DNA of 5,973 nucleotides. Source: SIG510 sp045540975 (GTDB lineage Bacteria > Bacillota > Clostridia > Oscillospirales > JAAYXM01). This document shows, in pieces, positions 1 through 5,973 of this stretch. The notes beneath the pieces were generated by a model. It saw only the letters and a program-made list of their open reading frames with translations. It was not told where the DNA came from and searched no databases. The first letter of the stretch is position 1; every line of letters starts with the position of its first letter. Position numbers and translations under genes: made by a program. Location: assembly GCA_045540975.1 (NCBI GenBank), contig JAZQIE010000096.1, positions 1-5,973 on the forward strand, read 5' to 3'.

Positions 1-30
1 GGATTATCTGCGATTTTATTGTTTGTTCTG

Positions 31-58
31 AAAGAAAAATGCACTCCTTCAAGTGCAT
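31..58 (-). terminator. Terminator-like hairpin, distal to phoR
   Basis: On the minus strand, ATGCACT (58-52) and AGTGCAT (45-39) form a 7-bp stem around a 6-nt TGAAGG loop, followed by TTTT, C, TTT. This looks like a modest intrinsic terminator for transcripts coming from the phoR side that pass the stronger hairpin at 99-135. The stem is short and the T-run is interrupted. An alternative is that it is simply the 3' part of a neighbouring unit outside the window. Confidence 0.4.
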
Positions 59-98
59 AGCAGTTTTGAGATAGAGATTTTTCGTTAAAAGAAAGAAC

Positions 99-135
99 AA
101 AAAACAGGTAATACTGACGTATTACCTGTTTTTTT
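99..135. terminator. Strong bidirectional intrinsic terminator
   Basis: CAGGTAATAC (105-114) pairs perfectly with GTATTACCTG (119-128) around a 4-nt TGAC loop. Six A's (99-104) stand on the left and seven T's (129-135) on the right, so the A/T runs extend the stem to 16 bp and give a U-run whichever strand is transcribed. It lies about 80 bp beyond the phoR stop and is the best candidate for the end of the phosphate operon. Its symmetry suggests it also ends a convergent plus-strand transcript from left of the window. Confidence 0.85.
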
Positions 136-187
136 GATGCACTTTTAGCGGAAAAGGTCATTTCAAAACCGACTTCTCCCTAAGACC

Positions 188-212
188 AACCGCCTTTACG
201 GCGCGGTTTTTT
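188..212 (+). terminator. GC-rich hairpin with plus-strand T-run
   Basis: AACCGC (188-193) pairs with GCGGTT (203-208), with further or competing GCC/GGC pairing inside, and six T's follow on the plus strand (207-212). Read rightward it has the form of an intrinsic terminator. Read in the phoR direction, the hairpin starts within a few bases of the phoR stop but is followed by GGTCTTAGGG rather than a T-run. For phoR it would therefore act only as a 3'-end stabilising stem. A second terminator for a convergent plus-strand transcript is the simplest reading. Confidence 0.4.
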
Positions 213-215
213 GAA

Positions 216-1106
216 TCATCCGTTTTTAATGTGCGGGAAGAGAATGCGAATGGTGGTGCCGACACATTCCTTACTTTCCAATTTGATTTGTGCTTTATGC
301 TGTTCCGCGATGTGTTTGACAATGGCAAGGCCCAAACCGGTGCCGCCGGTTTCACGGCTTCGACTCTTATCCACACGGTAAAAGCGTTCAAAAATGCGGC
401 CTTGATGCTCGGGTGAGATTCCGATACCGGTATCCTTCACTTCAAGACAGACACAGTTCTTCTCCGCACCGATTCGCACCACAACCGAGCCGTTTGGGGT
501 ATTATAACGAATGGCGTTGTCACACAGGTTGTAAATGAGTTCTTCCAGCAGGTTGCGGCTGCCCTGCACCGAAACGTCCTCGCCTTCCACCAAAAGCGTG
601 ACCCCACGGCGCTCTGCGGGAAATGTAAGAAGCTCCACGGTATCCTGCGCAAGGTCTTTGAGTGCGACCTGTTCGGTTTCCAGCAGCGCATTTGGATCGT
701 CAAGTTCGGAAAGCTGGATGATATCACCGATCAGAGAAATCATTCTGCCCGCTTCGGCATGGATTTTCTCCGCAAATGCTTTGATATCCTCCTCGCGCGC
801 CATCCCGTTTTCAATCATTTCCGCATATCCGGAAATTGAGGTGAGCGGAGTTTTGAGTTCATGCGATACGTTGGCGGTGAAGTCCTTTCGCATTTGCTGG
901 TTATCGCTTTTCACTTCGGATTCTTGCGGCACAAACGTTTTCACATACACCGCAATCCGCCACGCGAAGGCGCACATGAGGAGAAAGGTCACCGCAAGCG
1001 CAACGGGAAACGAAGTGAAAACAAAGACGCCGTAAAAGACCAGACAACTCAAAACAAGGGACAGGAGCATTGCTCCGAACAGTTTTGCAACTTCCTTTTC
1101 TTTCAC
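216..1106 (-). CDS. phoR: PhoR-type sensor histidine kinase, short form
   Basis: Membrane histidine kinase that would autophosphorylate and pass phosphate to the adjacent response regulator. With the GTG start it has 296 residues. Two hydrophobic helices (about 10-31 and 35-55) are separated by only a few residues. They are followed by HisKA with the H box SHELKTPLTS (His82), then HATPase_c with the N box near 193-202 (NLCDNAIRYN), G1 DTGIGI at 225-230, F box IFERFYR at 238-244 and G2 GGTGLGL at 254-260. All catalytic motifs are intact. There is no visible extracytoplasmic, HAMP or PAS domain, so it is much shorter than B. subtilis or E. coli PhoR. The GTG at 1106 is preferred because GAGGTG lies 6 nt upstream. 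The ATG at 1124, overlapping the phoP stop by 4 bp (ATGA), has only a badly spaced GAAG but remains possible (302 residues). The phosphate role is inferred from the transporter and Pho box in the same operon; the kinase family itself is clear. Confidence 0.9.
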   Translation of the reverse strand: MKEKEVAKLFGAMLLSLVLSCLVFYGVFVFTSFPVALAVTFLLMCAFAWRIAVYVKTFVPQESEVKSDNQQMRKDFTANVSHELKTPLTSISGYAEMIENGMAREEDIKAFAEKIHAEAGRMISLIGDIIQLSELDDPNALLETEQVALKDLAQDTVELLTFPAERRGVTLLVEGEDVSVQGSRNLLEELIYNLCDNAIRYNTPNGSVVVRIGAEKNCVCLEVKDTGIGISPEHQGRIFERFYRVDKSRSRETGGTGLGLAIVKHIAEQHKAQIKLESKECVGTTIRILFPHIKNG

Positions 1107-1112
1107 GGCATC

Positions 1113-1118
1113 CACCTC
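1113..1118 (-). promoter_or_regulatory. Shine-Dalgarno deciding the phoR start
   Basis: GAGGTG on the minus strand sits 6 nt before a GTG codon (1106-1104). It lies inside the reading frame that would start at the upstream ATG (1124). A good site at correct spacing favours the GTG as the main start, placing phoR just after rather than overlapping the phoP stop. Confidence 0.6.
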
Positions 1119-1120
1119 AT

Positions 1121-1786
1121 TCATTCTTCAATTTTGTAACCCACATTGCGGACTGTTTTGATGCATTTGCCCCAGTAACCGAGTTTTTGGCGAAGGGTCT
1201 TGATATGCATATCCACCGTACGGCTCTCCCCTTCGTAATTCGTGCCCCACACGCGGTCCATAATCTTGTCACGCGAGAGAACGATTCTCTGGTTGAGCAG
1301 GAAGTACTTTAAGAGTTCGTACTCCTTATATGTAAGTTCGCACGGTGTTTCGTCCACATAGACGGTATGGCGTTCGTCATCCATACGGATTTTCTCAAAG
1401 CTGAGTTGGGTCGCAGGCTCTTCCTTGAAACGCCGAAGCACCGCTTTGACACGTGAGATGAGCTCCATGATACCAAACGGCTTGGTCAGGTAATCGTCCG
1501 CACCCGAATCCAACGCTTTTACGGTATCGAGTTCGGTTGCTTTCGCGGTCACCATGATAACCGGGATGTGTTTGGTGCGCTCGCTTGCGCGGAGACGTGT
1601 CAAAATGGCAAGACCGTCCTCACCCGGGAGCATAATGTCAAGGATGACGAGTTTGGGAAGCGCGGTTTCACACGCGGCAAAGAAACTGACCCCTTCCCCG
1701 AATTCGCAAACGGAGTACCCGCTGTTTTTCAGCGCATAGCTTTCCATTTGGCGGATATTTTCATCGTCTTCCACAAGGTAAATCAT
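1121..1786 (-). CDS. phoP: OmpR/PhoB-family response regulator (PhoP/PhoB)
   Basis: DNA-binding response regulator of 221 residues, a normal length for the family. The receiver domain (about 1-118) has the acidic pair Asp7/Asp8, phospho-acceptor Asp50 in VILDIMLPGEDG, Thr80 in IMVTA, and Lys102 in YLTKPFG. The C-terminal winged helix (about 128-221) shows the typical CELTYKEYELLKYFL start, a SRDKIMDRVWG segment, a recognition helix around SRTVDMHIKTLRQKLG, and the closing VRNVGYKIE hairpin. The ATG is preceded by AGGGA with 7 nt spacing, 15 nt after the transporter stop, and its 3' end abuts phoR, so the three genes form one operon. In Firmicutes such a protein is called PhoP, in proteobacteria PhoB. 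The family assignment is secure. The phosphate specificity comes from context: the Na/Pi transporter and the TTTACA repeats upstream. Confidence 0.92.
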   Translation of the reverse strand: MIYLVEDDENIRQMESYALKNSGYSVCEFGEGVSFFAACETALPKLVILDIMLPGEDGLAILTRLRASERTKHIPVIMVTAKATELDTVKALDSGADDYLTKPFGIMELISRVKAVLRRFKEEPATQLSFEKIRMDDERHTVYVDETPCELTYKEYELLKYFLLNQRIVLSRDKIMDRVWGTNYEGESRTVDMHIKTLRQKLGYWGKCIKTVRNVGYKIEE

Positions 1787-1801
1787 GCGACATTCCCTGC
1801 C

Positions 1802-3547
1802 TTACAGCGTATATTTGAGTTTGTACTCTTCAAATTTCTTGCTAAACATCTGGTTGTCATCGCGCTTGATTTCATTGAGATATTCATGGGTTTCGAAGCT
1901 GCCGTGCGCGAGTTCAATGATACAAACCGCGAGGTTGGAGCAATGGTCTGCAACACGCTCGTAGTTGGTGACCAAATCCGAGAACACAAAGCCCATTTCG
2001 ATGGTGCACTCACCCGCCTGCAGACGCGTGATGTGGCGGTTCTTGAGCTGTGCCTTGAGAAGGTCAACCACCTGTTCGAGCGGTTCTACCTGAATTGCAA
2101 CGGTGAGGTCGTCCGACGTAAACGCATCGATTGCAAGTGAAACTACTTCCTTGACCGCATTGCGGACAACAAGCAGTTCTTTCTTCGCATCGCCGGAGAA
2201 CTGGATTTCTTTCTCACGGATTTCTTCCGCTACCTGCTGAATGTTGATTGCATGGTCACTGATACGTTCCAAATCACCGATACAATGCAGGAGACGGGAA
2301 ACCTCCTTGCTGTCTTCCGCGGTGAGGTCACGGCCGCTGATTTTCACCAAATACGTGCCGATTTTATCCTCGTACATATCCACTTCTTTTTCCACGCGCA
2401 GGACTTCTTCCACCATATCGCGCTTGTAATCATCCAAAAGGGTGATTGCATCGAGCAGGTTTTTACGCGCAAGCTCCGCCATCTGATTGGTCAGGCTGCG
2501 GCACTGCTCAATCGCAAAAGACGGGGTGCTGAGGAAGCGCTCGTCGAGCTGACGGAAGCGGTCGTCCTCTTCATCATCACGCACGGTAATCCATGCAAGT
2601 TTTTCAAGGAACTTGGTAAACGGAAGCCATGCAAACGCGGCAACCACATTGTAAATCGAATGGAAGATTGCGATACTGACCGGACTTGCCATGGCATCGA
2701 CAAATGCGAAATCAAAGATTCCGTCCACAATATAGAACAGAATCAGGAACAAAATTGCGCTGATTGCGCTGGAATAAAGATGGATGAGCGCGGCACGGCG
2801 TGCGTTCTTGTTTGTGCCGATGGAAGCAATCATCGCGGTGATGCAGGTACCCACGTTCTGACCCATGATAATCGGAATTGCCGCGGCAAACGGGATGGTA
2901 CCGCTAAGCGAGAGAACCTGCAGGATACCGACCGACGCGGACGACGACTGGATGACCATGGTGACCAAAAGACCGCACAGGAAACCGAGAACGGGATGAG
3001 TAAATGCAATCAGGATTTTTTGGAAGGTTTCATTCTGTGCAAGCGGCTCAACCGCGACCGACATCATTTCCATGCCGTACATCAAGACCGCAAACCCGAT
3101 GAGCGTGATTGCAATGTCACGTTTCTTTTGGCTCTTGCTTGCCATGGTGATAATGACACCGATTACGACAAAAATCGGAGCGAGTGCTTCCGGCTTAAAG
3201 AGAGAAAGGATGAAAGTGTCGCCTTGAATTCCGCTCAAACTCAAAATCCACGAGGTAACGGTGGTGCCGATTTTTGCGCCCAATATAACACCAACCGACT
3301 GGCTGAGTTTCATAATGCCCGCATTGACCAAGCCGACCACCATAACGGTTGTAGCCGACGAGGACTGAATGACCGCCGTGACACCGGTACCCAAAAGCAG
3401 ACTCTTGAACTTATTGGAGGTCAGGCGCTCCATAATTTGGGTGAGCTTACGGCCGGACTGTTTTTCCAGCGCTTTGCCCATGACGTCCATGCCGTAAAGG
3501 AACAGCGCGAGGCCGCCGAACAAGTTTAAGATTGAGAAAAAATCCAT
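1802..3547 (-). CDS. Na+/phosphate cotransporter family protein with C-terminal PhoU domain
   Basis: Inner-membrane phosphate carrier of the NptA/YjbB type, 581 residues. Residues about 1-320 are strongly hydrophobic and contain the two inverted-repeat halves of the family, each with its QSSS signature: QSSSATT at 61-67 and QSSSASV at 200-206, plus GAKIGTT (90-96) and GQNVGTC (229-235). Residues about 340-560 are helical and PhoU-like, with two copies of the PhoU core motif: DLERISDHAINI at 425-436 and NYERVADHCSNLA at 528-540. These acidic clusters bind metal in PhoU proteins. The ATG is preceded by AAAGGGG with 5 nt spacing. It is the first gene of the phosphate operon, behind a probable Pho box, and phoP starts 15 nt after its stop. 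Induction under phosphate shortage suggests uptake. However, the PhoU-fused E. coli relative YjbB has been linked to phosphate export, so direction is not settled by sequence. Confidence 0.92.
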   Translation of the reverse strand: MDFFSILNLFGGLALFLYGMDVMGKALEKQSGRKLTQIMERLTSNKFKSLLLGTGVTAVIQSSSATTVMVVGLVNAGIMKLSQSVGVILGAKIGTTVTSWILSLSGIQGDTFILSLFKPEALAPIFVVIGVIITMASKSQKKRDIAITLIGFAVLMYGMEMMSVAVEPLAQNETFQKILIAFTHPVLGFLCGLLVTMVIQSSSASVGILQVLSLSGTIPFAAAIPIIMGQNVGTCITAMIASIGTNKNARRAALIHLYSSAISAILFLILFYIVDGIFDFAFVDAMASPVSIAIFHSIYNVVAAFAWLPFTKFLEKLAWITVRDDEEDDRFRQLDERFLSTPSFAIEQCRSLTNQMAELARKNLLDAITLLDDYKRDMVEEVLRVEKEVDMYEDKIGTYLVKISGRDLTAEDSKEVSRLLHCIGDLERISDHAINIQQVAEEIREKEIQFSGDAKKELLVVRNAVKEVVSLAIDAFTSDDLTVAIQVEPLEQVVDLLKAQLKNRHITRLQAGECTIEMGFVFSDLVTNYERVADHCSNLAVCIIELAHGSFETHEYLNEIKRDDNQMFSKKFEEYKLKYTL

Positions 3548-3552
3548 AATTT

Positions 3553-3559
3553 CCCCTTT
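3553..3559 (-). promoter_or_regulatory. Ribosome binding site of the Na/Pi transporter
   Basis: AAAGGGG on the minus strand, 5 nt before the ATG at 3547, supports this start. Just upstream in the leader, CTGC-AGAT-GCAG (3573-3562) could form a very small hairpin. It is too short to claim a regulatory role. Confidence 0.65.
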
Positions 3560-3604
3560 CCCTGCATCTGCAGTTTCCTTAATGCATTCTTTTACACATA
3601 TAAC

Positions 3605-3610
3605 ATTCTA
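3605..3610 (-). promoter_or_regulatory. Candidate -10 of the phosphate operon promoter
   Basis: TAGAAT on the minus strand (5 of 6 matches to TATAAT) would place the transcript start near 3598. With that start the three TTTACA hexamers fall at about -22, -44 and -55, the position expected for an activating PhoP box. No good -35 lies 17 bp upstream, as is usual for activator-dependent promoters. A rival is TTATAT (3603-3598), 16 bp from the TTTACA at 3625-3620 used as a -35. Confidence 0.5.
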
Positions 3611-3619
3611 AAACACATA

Positions 3620-3658
3620 TGTAAAATTTTCTCTTTCAACTTGTAAAAACTATGTAAA
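3620..3658 (-). promoter_or_regulatory. Probable Pho box: three phased TTTACA repeats
   Basis: On the minus strand TTTACA occurs exactly at 3658-3653, 3647-3642 and 3625-3620. The first two are separated by 5 nt (11-bp period), and the third is exactly two periods further on. The slot between (3636-3631) is AAAGAG and does not match. B. subtilis PhoP binds direct repeats of TT(A/C/T)ACA spaced about 5 nt, typically four of them, upstream of the -10. The array stands directly before an operon encoding a phosphate transporter and a PhoP-type regulator, so autoregulation is a natural inference. The first hexamer is also the Phe-Thr codon pair at the end of rnmV. Confidence 0.72.
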
Positions 3659-4243
3659 GTCGCAGACAATTTGCAAGAATTCTTCACGGGTGAACATGAG
3701 GTTGACCGCTTCCAGCATGGCATTTGCCGTCATTCCGCTCGGAAGCTCCAATGCACGGAGAACCGCCTCACGACGGGCCGCGCTGTCTTCCCCGCCCGAG
3801 AGACCGAGTGCATAGAATTCCGCTTTGGTGAATCCTGCGCCGCGGTCGGTGGAATCCATTTCATCCAAGAAAGTTGCACCTGCACGTTCCAAGGCTTTGA
3901 GGATGACGGACGGCTCCATCCCTTCGACCCCCAAGAGGCCTTGTTTGGATGGCTTGTCCTTTCGTCTCTCCTTGCCCTCGACCTGCGGGATGTAGGCGTG
4001 CTTCACCTGTTCCTTCGGCAGAATGCCGCGCAAATGATTGCGAATGAGAAAGCCCGCACCGTCCGAGTCGGTCAAAACGATAATGCCGCGTTTTTTCGCG
4101 ATTTTCCGCAAAAGTGCGCGTTTTTCCTCGTTTTTGAAAATCCCGAAGCCCGCGGTTTCGATGATTTGAGTATCCACGATTTGCTTGAGTTTGTTGACAT
4201 CGTAGCGACCCTCGACCAAAATGCTCTCGCGGATACGTCTCAT
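3650..4243 (-). CDS. rnmV: Ribonuclease M5 (5S rRNA maturation), Toprim + DUF4093
   Basis: Endonuclease that trims precursor 5S rRNA in low-GC Gram-positive bacteria; 197 residues against about 186 in B. subtilis. The N-terminal Toprim domain has the catalytic glutamate Glu11 in ILVEGRYDV and the DxD pair Asp59/Asp61 in VLTDSDGAG. Typical RNase M5 segments follow: HAYIPQVEGKERRK at 82-95 and KQGLLGVEGME at 100-110. The C-terminal part (about 135-197) resembles the clostridial DUF4093 extension, with FTKAEFYALGLSGG and a late NAMLEAVNLMFTREEF segment. The ATG overlaps the holA stop by 4 bp (ATGA) and has no clear Shine-Dalgarno, so translation is probably coupled to holA. The holA neighbour is not the tatD/rsmA context known from B. 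subtilis. There is no terminator between its stop and the phosphate operon, so read-through is possible. Confidence 0.85.
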   Translation of the reverse strand: MRRIRESILVEGRYDVNKLKQIVDTQIIETAGFGIFKNEEKRALLRKIAKKRGIIVLTDSDGAGFLIRNHLRGILPKEQVKHAYIPQVEGKERRKDKPSKQGLLGVEGMEPSVILKALERAGATFLDEMDSTDRGAGFTKAEFYALGLSGGEDSAARREAVLRALELPSGMTANAMLEAVNLMFTREEFLQIVCDFT

Positions 4244-5250
4244 AAGCGCGCCCCGCTTTCCGCAAGACGGGCAATGAATTCGCGAATCACATTGAAGCCT
4301 TCACCGAATTTGAGTTTTTTATCCAATTCTTCACACAGGATGAGTGAATTCCGAAGCCATGCAGTGCTTGCGCCGTGCGCGGATTGCAGAATTCCTTTCG
4401 CGATATATTCCGAGTTTAGTTTCAGCACATCCATCAGGTCTCGCGCGGTGCCGCGTTTTTTAAGCACAAGCCCTGCCGCATATAACTGGCGCATTTGCTT
4501 TGCAATGAGCGCACCTACCATGATGGGACTTTCCTTCATCGCATCCAGCGTTTCGGTCATTGCGATGGCTTTTTCATAGTTTTTGGAAACAATCATACGA
4601 GTGAGGTCGAACACCACGGTTTCCAAACACGGAGAGATGACCGCATCAATATCTGCCTTGGAAACCGCCTCACTTTTGGCATACGCGGAAACCTTTTCGA
4701 TTTCTGGAATCAAGCCGCCCATGAGGTTGCCGCATTGGAAGATGAGATATTCGCAAAGTTCGGTGTCGATGCTGTGTCCGTCGTTTTGGAAGCGGCGGCG
4801 AATCCAGGAAATCAGCTCGCTCTGTTTGGCGTGTTGAAACTCGACCACTTCCCCGAATTTTGCAAATGTTTTATAGAGTTTGACACGTGTATCCGGCTTC
4901 CACTTCCCCCCGAATGCGAATACCAAAACACAGGTTTCGGGCAGGTCGGAAATGAGTGCGGTATATTTCTCACGGGTTGACTCATTGACTTTAAAGAGGT
5001 CATAATCGCGCACGAGGATGAGTTTTTTCTCCTGCATGACGGGATAGGAATCCACAGCTTCCTGCAAATCCTCAAACGCAACCTCGCCCGAGAATACATG
5101 GAAGTTGAATTCCTCCATGCCTGCGGTCAGAATGGCTTCTTTGAGCATGGTGACAGAATGCTCGCGCAGATACCATTCTTCACCGTAGAACAGATATAAA
5201 CGGGCGAATTCTCCCGCTTTGATGTTCTTTCTGAGTGTCTGCCAATCCAT
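4240..5250 (-). CDS. holA: DNA polymerase III delta subunit (clamp loader)
   Basis: Delta subunit of the clamp loader, which opens the beta sliding clamp for loading at primed DNA in the cytoplasm; 336 residues, normal for HolA. The N-terminal AAA+-like domain (about 1-140) carries the family signature LYLFYGEEWYLRE at 18-30, in place of a working ATPase loop, and a KKLILVRDYD strand at 75-84. The region about 143-205 has SELISWIRRRF and GNLMGGLIPEIEKVS, typical of the middle domain. The C-terminal collar domain (about 208-330) includes TVVFDLTRMI and MVGALIAKQMRQLY. The ATG at 5250 is chosen because GGAGGTG lies 6 nt before it. The frame stays open 24 codons further upstream, but that stretch runs through the promoter and part of the fba terminator. 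It is cotranscribed with rnmV. Confidence 0.93.
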   Translation of the reverse strand: MDWQTLRKNIKAGEFARLYLFYGEEWYLREHSVTMLKEAILTAGMEEFNFHVFSGEVAFEDLQEAVDSYPVMQEKKLILVRDYDLFKVNESTREKYTALISDLPETCVLVFAFGGKWKPDTRVKLYKTFAKFGEVVEFQHAKQSELISWIRRRFQNDGHSIDTELCEYLIFQCGNLMGGLIPEIEKVSAYAKSEAVSKADIDAVISPCLETVVFDLTRMIVSKNYEKAIAMTETLDAMKESPIMVGALIAKQMRQLYAAGLVLKKRGTARDLMDVLKLNSEYIAKGILQSAHGASTAWLRNSLILCEELDKKLKFGEGFNVIREFIARLAESGARL

Positions 5251-5256
5251 TCCGTT

Positions 5257-5263
5257 CACCTCC
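5257..5263 (-). promoter_or_regulatory. Ribosome binding site of holA
   Basis: GGAGGTG on the minus strand, 6 nt before the ATG at 5250, is a near-perfect Shine-Dalgarno. It fixes the holA start and excludes the longer upstream frame. Confidence 0.85.
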
Positions 5264-5280
5264 AAACACACGTTATGTTT

Positions 5281-5309
5281 ATTGTAACACAAAAAAACAC
5301 ACCCTGCAA
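5281..5309 (-). promoter_or_regulatory. Candidate holA-rnmV promoter, extended -10
   Basis: On the minus strand TACAAT (5286-5281; 5 of 6 matches) is preceded by TG one base upstream, making an extended -10. A weak -35 candidate TTGCAG (5309-5304) stands 17 bp away, inside the terminator hairpin of the preceding gene. The spacer includes the terminator's T-run. The start would fall near 5274, giving a short leader before the holA Shine-Dalgarno. Confidence 0.55.
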
Positions 5310-5329
5310 TGCAAGATTGCAAGGTGTGT
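5291..5329 (-). terminator. Intrinsic terminator of the aldolase gene
   Basis: On the minus strand ACACACC (5329-5323) pairs with GGTGTGT (5303-5297), and TGCAAT (5321-5316) with ATTGCA (5310-5305). Between them is one position that forms a G-U pair in the transcript, and the loop is 5 nt. Seven T's follow (5297-5291). It begins 14 nt after the aldolase stop and would separate it from holA. No T-run lies on the plus-strand side, so it acts in one direction. Confidence 0.9.
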
Positions 5330-5343
5330 ATAAAAATTCGGAG

Positions 5344-5973
5344 TTAGATCTTGTCGTTACTGCCAAGAACGTTGACGATCTTGTGCTTAACAAGTTCCTT
5401 GATGTTTGCGCGTGCCGGAGCCAGGTACTGGCGCGGGTCGAAGTGATCCGGATGCTGAGCGAAGTACTCACGGACGGTACCGGTCATAGCAAGGCGGAGG
5501 TCGGAGTCGATGTTGATTTTGCAGACAGCCATGGAAGCAGCCTTACGGAGCATTTCTTCCGGAACGCCCTGAGCACCCGGCATATTGCCGCCGTTTGCAT
5601 TGATCATTTCAACGTACTTCGGAATAACGGAGGAAGCACCGTGGAGAACGATCGGGAAGTTCGGCAGACGCTTGGAGATTTCTTCCAAGATGTCGAAACG
5701 GAGGCGCGGCTCGCCTTTGAACTTGAATGCGCCGTGGCTGGTGCCGATTGCGATTGCAAGGGAGTCAACACCGGTACGTTCAACAAATTCCTCAACCTCA
5801 GCCGGGTTGGTGAACTGTGCGTCTTCTGCGCTGACGTTGACATCGTCTTCGATGCCTGCGAGCTTACCGAGTTCGCCTTCAACGACAACACCGTGTGCAT
5901 GAGCATAGTCAACGACCTGCTTGGTGAGTGCGATGTTATCTTCGAAGGAATGCTTGGAGCCGTCGATCATAAC
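5344..5973 (-). CDS. fba: Class II fructose-bisphosphate aldolase, C-terminal part (5' end outside window)
   Basis: Metal-dependent aldolase of glycolysis/gluconeogenesis that splits fructose 1,6-bisphosphate into dihydroxyacetone phosphate and glyceraldehyde 3-phosphate in the cytoplasm. The last 209 residues are present; the frame continues past the window edge, and about 100 N-terminal residues, with the first metal-ligand region, are missing. Visible family motifs, numbered from the edge, are VEGELGKLAGIED at 31-43, AIGTSHGAFK at 75-84 with a metal-binding His80, and VLHGASS at 109-115 with metal-binding His111. INANGGNMPGAQGVP and KINIDSDLRLA follow; the latter belongs to the phosphate-binding site. 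The class IIA-type length and motifs are typical of Firmicutes. A tagatose-bisphosphate aldolase is a less likely alternative because these families overlap, but the HGASS/NIDSD pattern fits Fba. Its own terminator follows directly. Confidence 0.93.
   Translation of the reverse strand, partial: VMIDGSKHSFEDNIALTKQVVDYAHAHGVVVEGELGKLAGIEDDVNVSAEDAQFTNPAEVEEFVERTGVDSLAIAIGTSHGAFKFKGEPRLRFDILEEISKRLPNFPIVLHGASSVIPKYVEMINANGGNMPGAQGVPEEMLRKAASMAVCKINIDSDLRLAMTGTVREYFAQHPDHFDPRQYLAPARANIKELVKHKIVNVLGSNDKI

Overview
The window reads as ordinary chromosomal DNA from a low-to-moderate GC Gram-positive bacterium, most likely an anaerobic member of the Clostridia (Oscillospiraceae/Lachnospiraceae-like). 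This is inferred from three things. There is a clostridial-type RNase M5 with its extra C-terminal domain. The Shine-Dalgarno sequences are strong and purine-rich. The Pho box is of the Bacillus type. All six recognisable genes lie on the minus strand, so transcription runs from high to low coordinates. No mobile element, CRISPR array, tRNA or rRNA is visible.

Right end (5344-5973): the C-terminal two thirds of a class II fructose-bisphosphate aldolase gene, cut by the window edge and closed by a strong intrinsic terminator. The next promoter, with an extended -10, overlaps the terminator's T-run and drives holA (DNA polymerase III delta subunit) and rnmV (RNase M5, 5S rRNA maturation). These two genes overlap by 4 bp.

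Centre and left (216-3660): a compact phosphate-response operon. Its first gene is a Na+/phosphate cotransporter with a C-terminal PhoU-like domain, followed by a PhoP/PhoB-type response regulator and a short PhoR-type histidine kinase. Upstream of the transporter are three perfect TTTACA hexamers in one 11-bp phase. They form a probable Pho box, whose first copy lies inside the last codons of rnmV. The simplest model is an autoregulated loop: low phosphate activates PhoR, then PhoP~P binds the box, and transporter and regulators are made together. The kinase has only a tight two-helix membrane anchor, with no extracytoplasmic, HAMP or PAS domain that I can see. The neighbouring transporter carries PhoU, so the transporter itself is a plausible sensory partner. 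That link is inference.

Left end (1-215): no supported gene, but three hairpins. One is a near-perfect bidirectional terminator (99-135), one is a minus-strand terminator-like hairpin (31-58), and one has its T-run on the plus strand just past the phoR stop (188-212). Together they suggest a convergent gene boundary at the left of the window.

Most of the window is well-known biology. The phosphate operon and its Pho box are the parts that deserve a second look.
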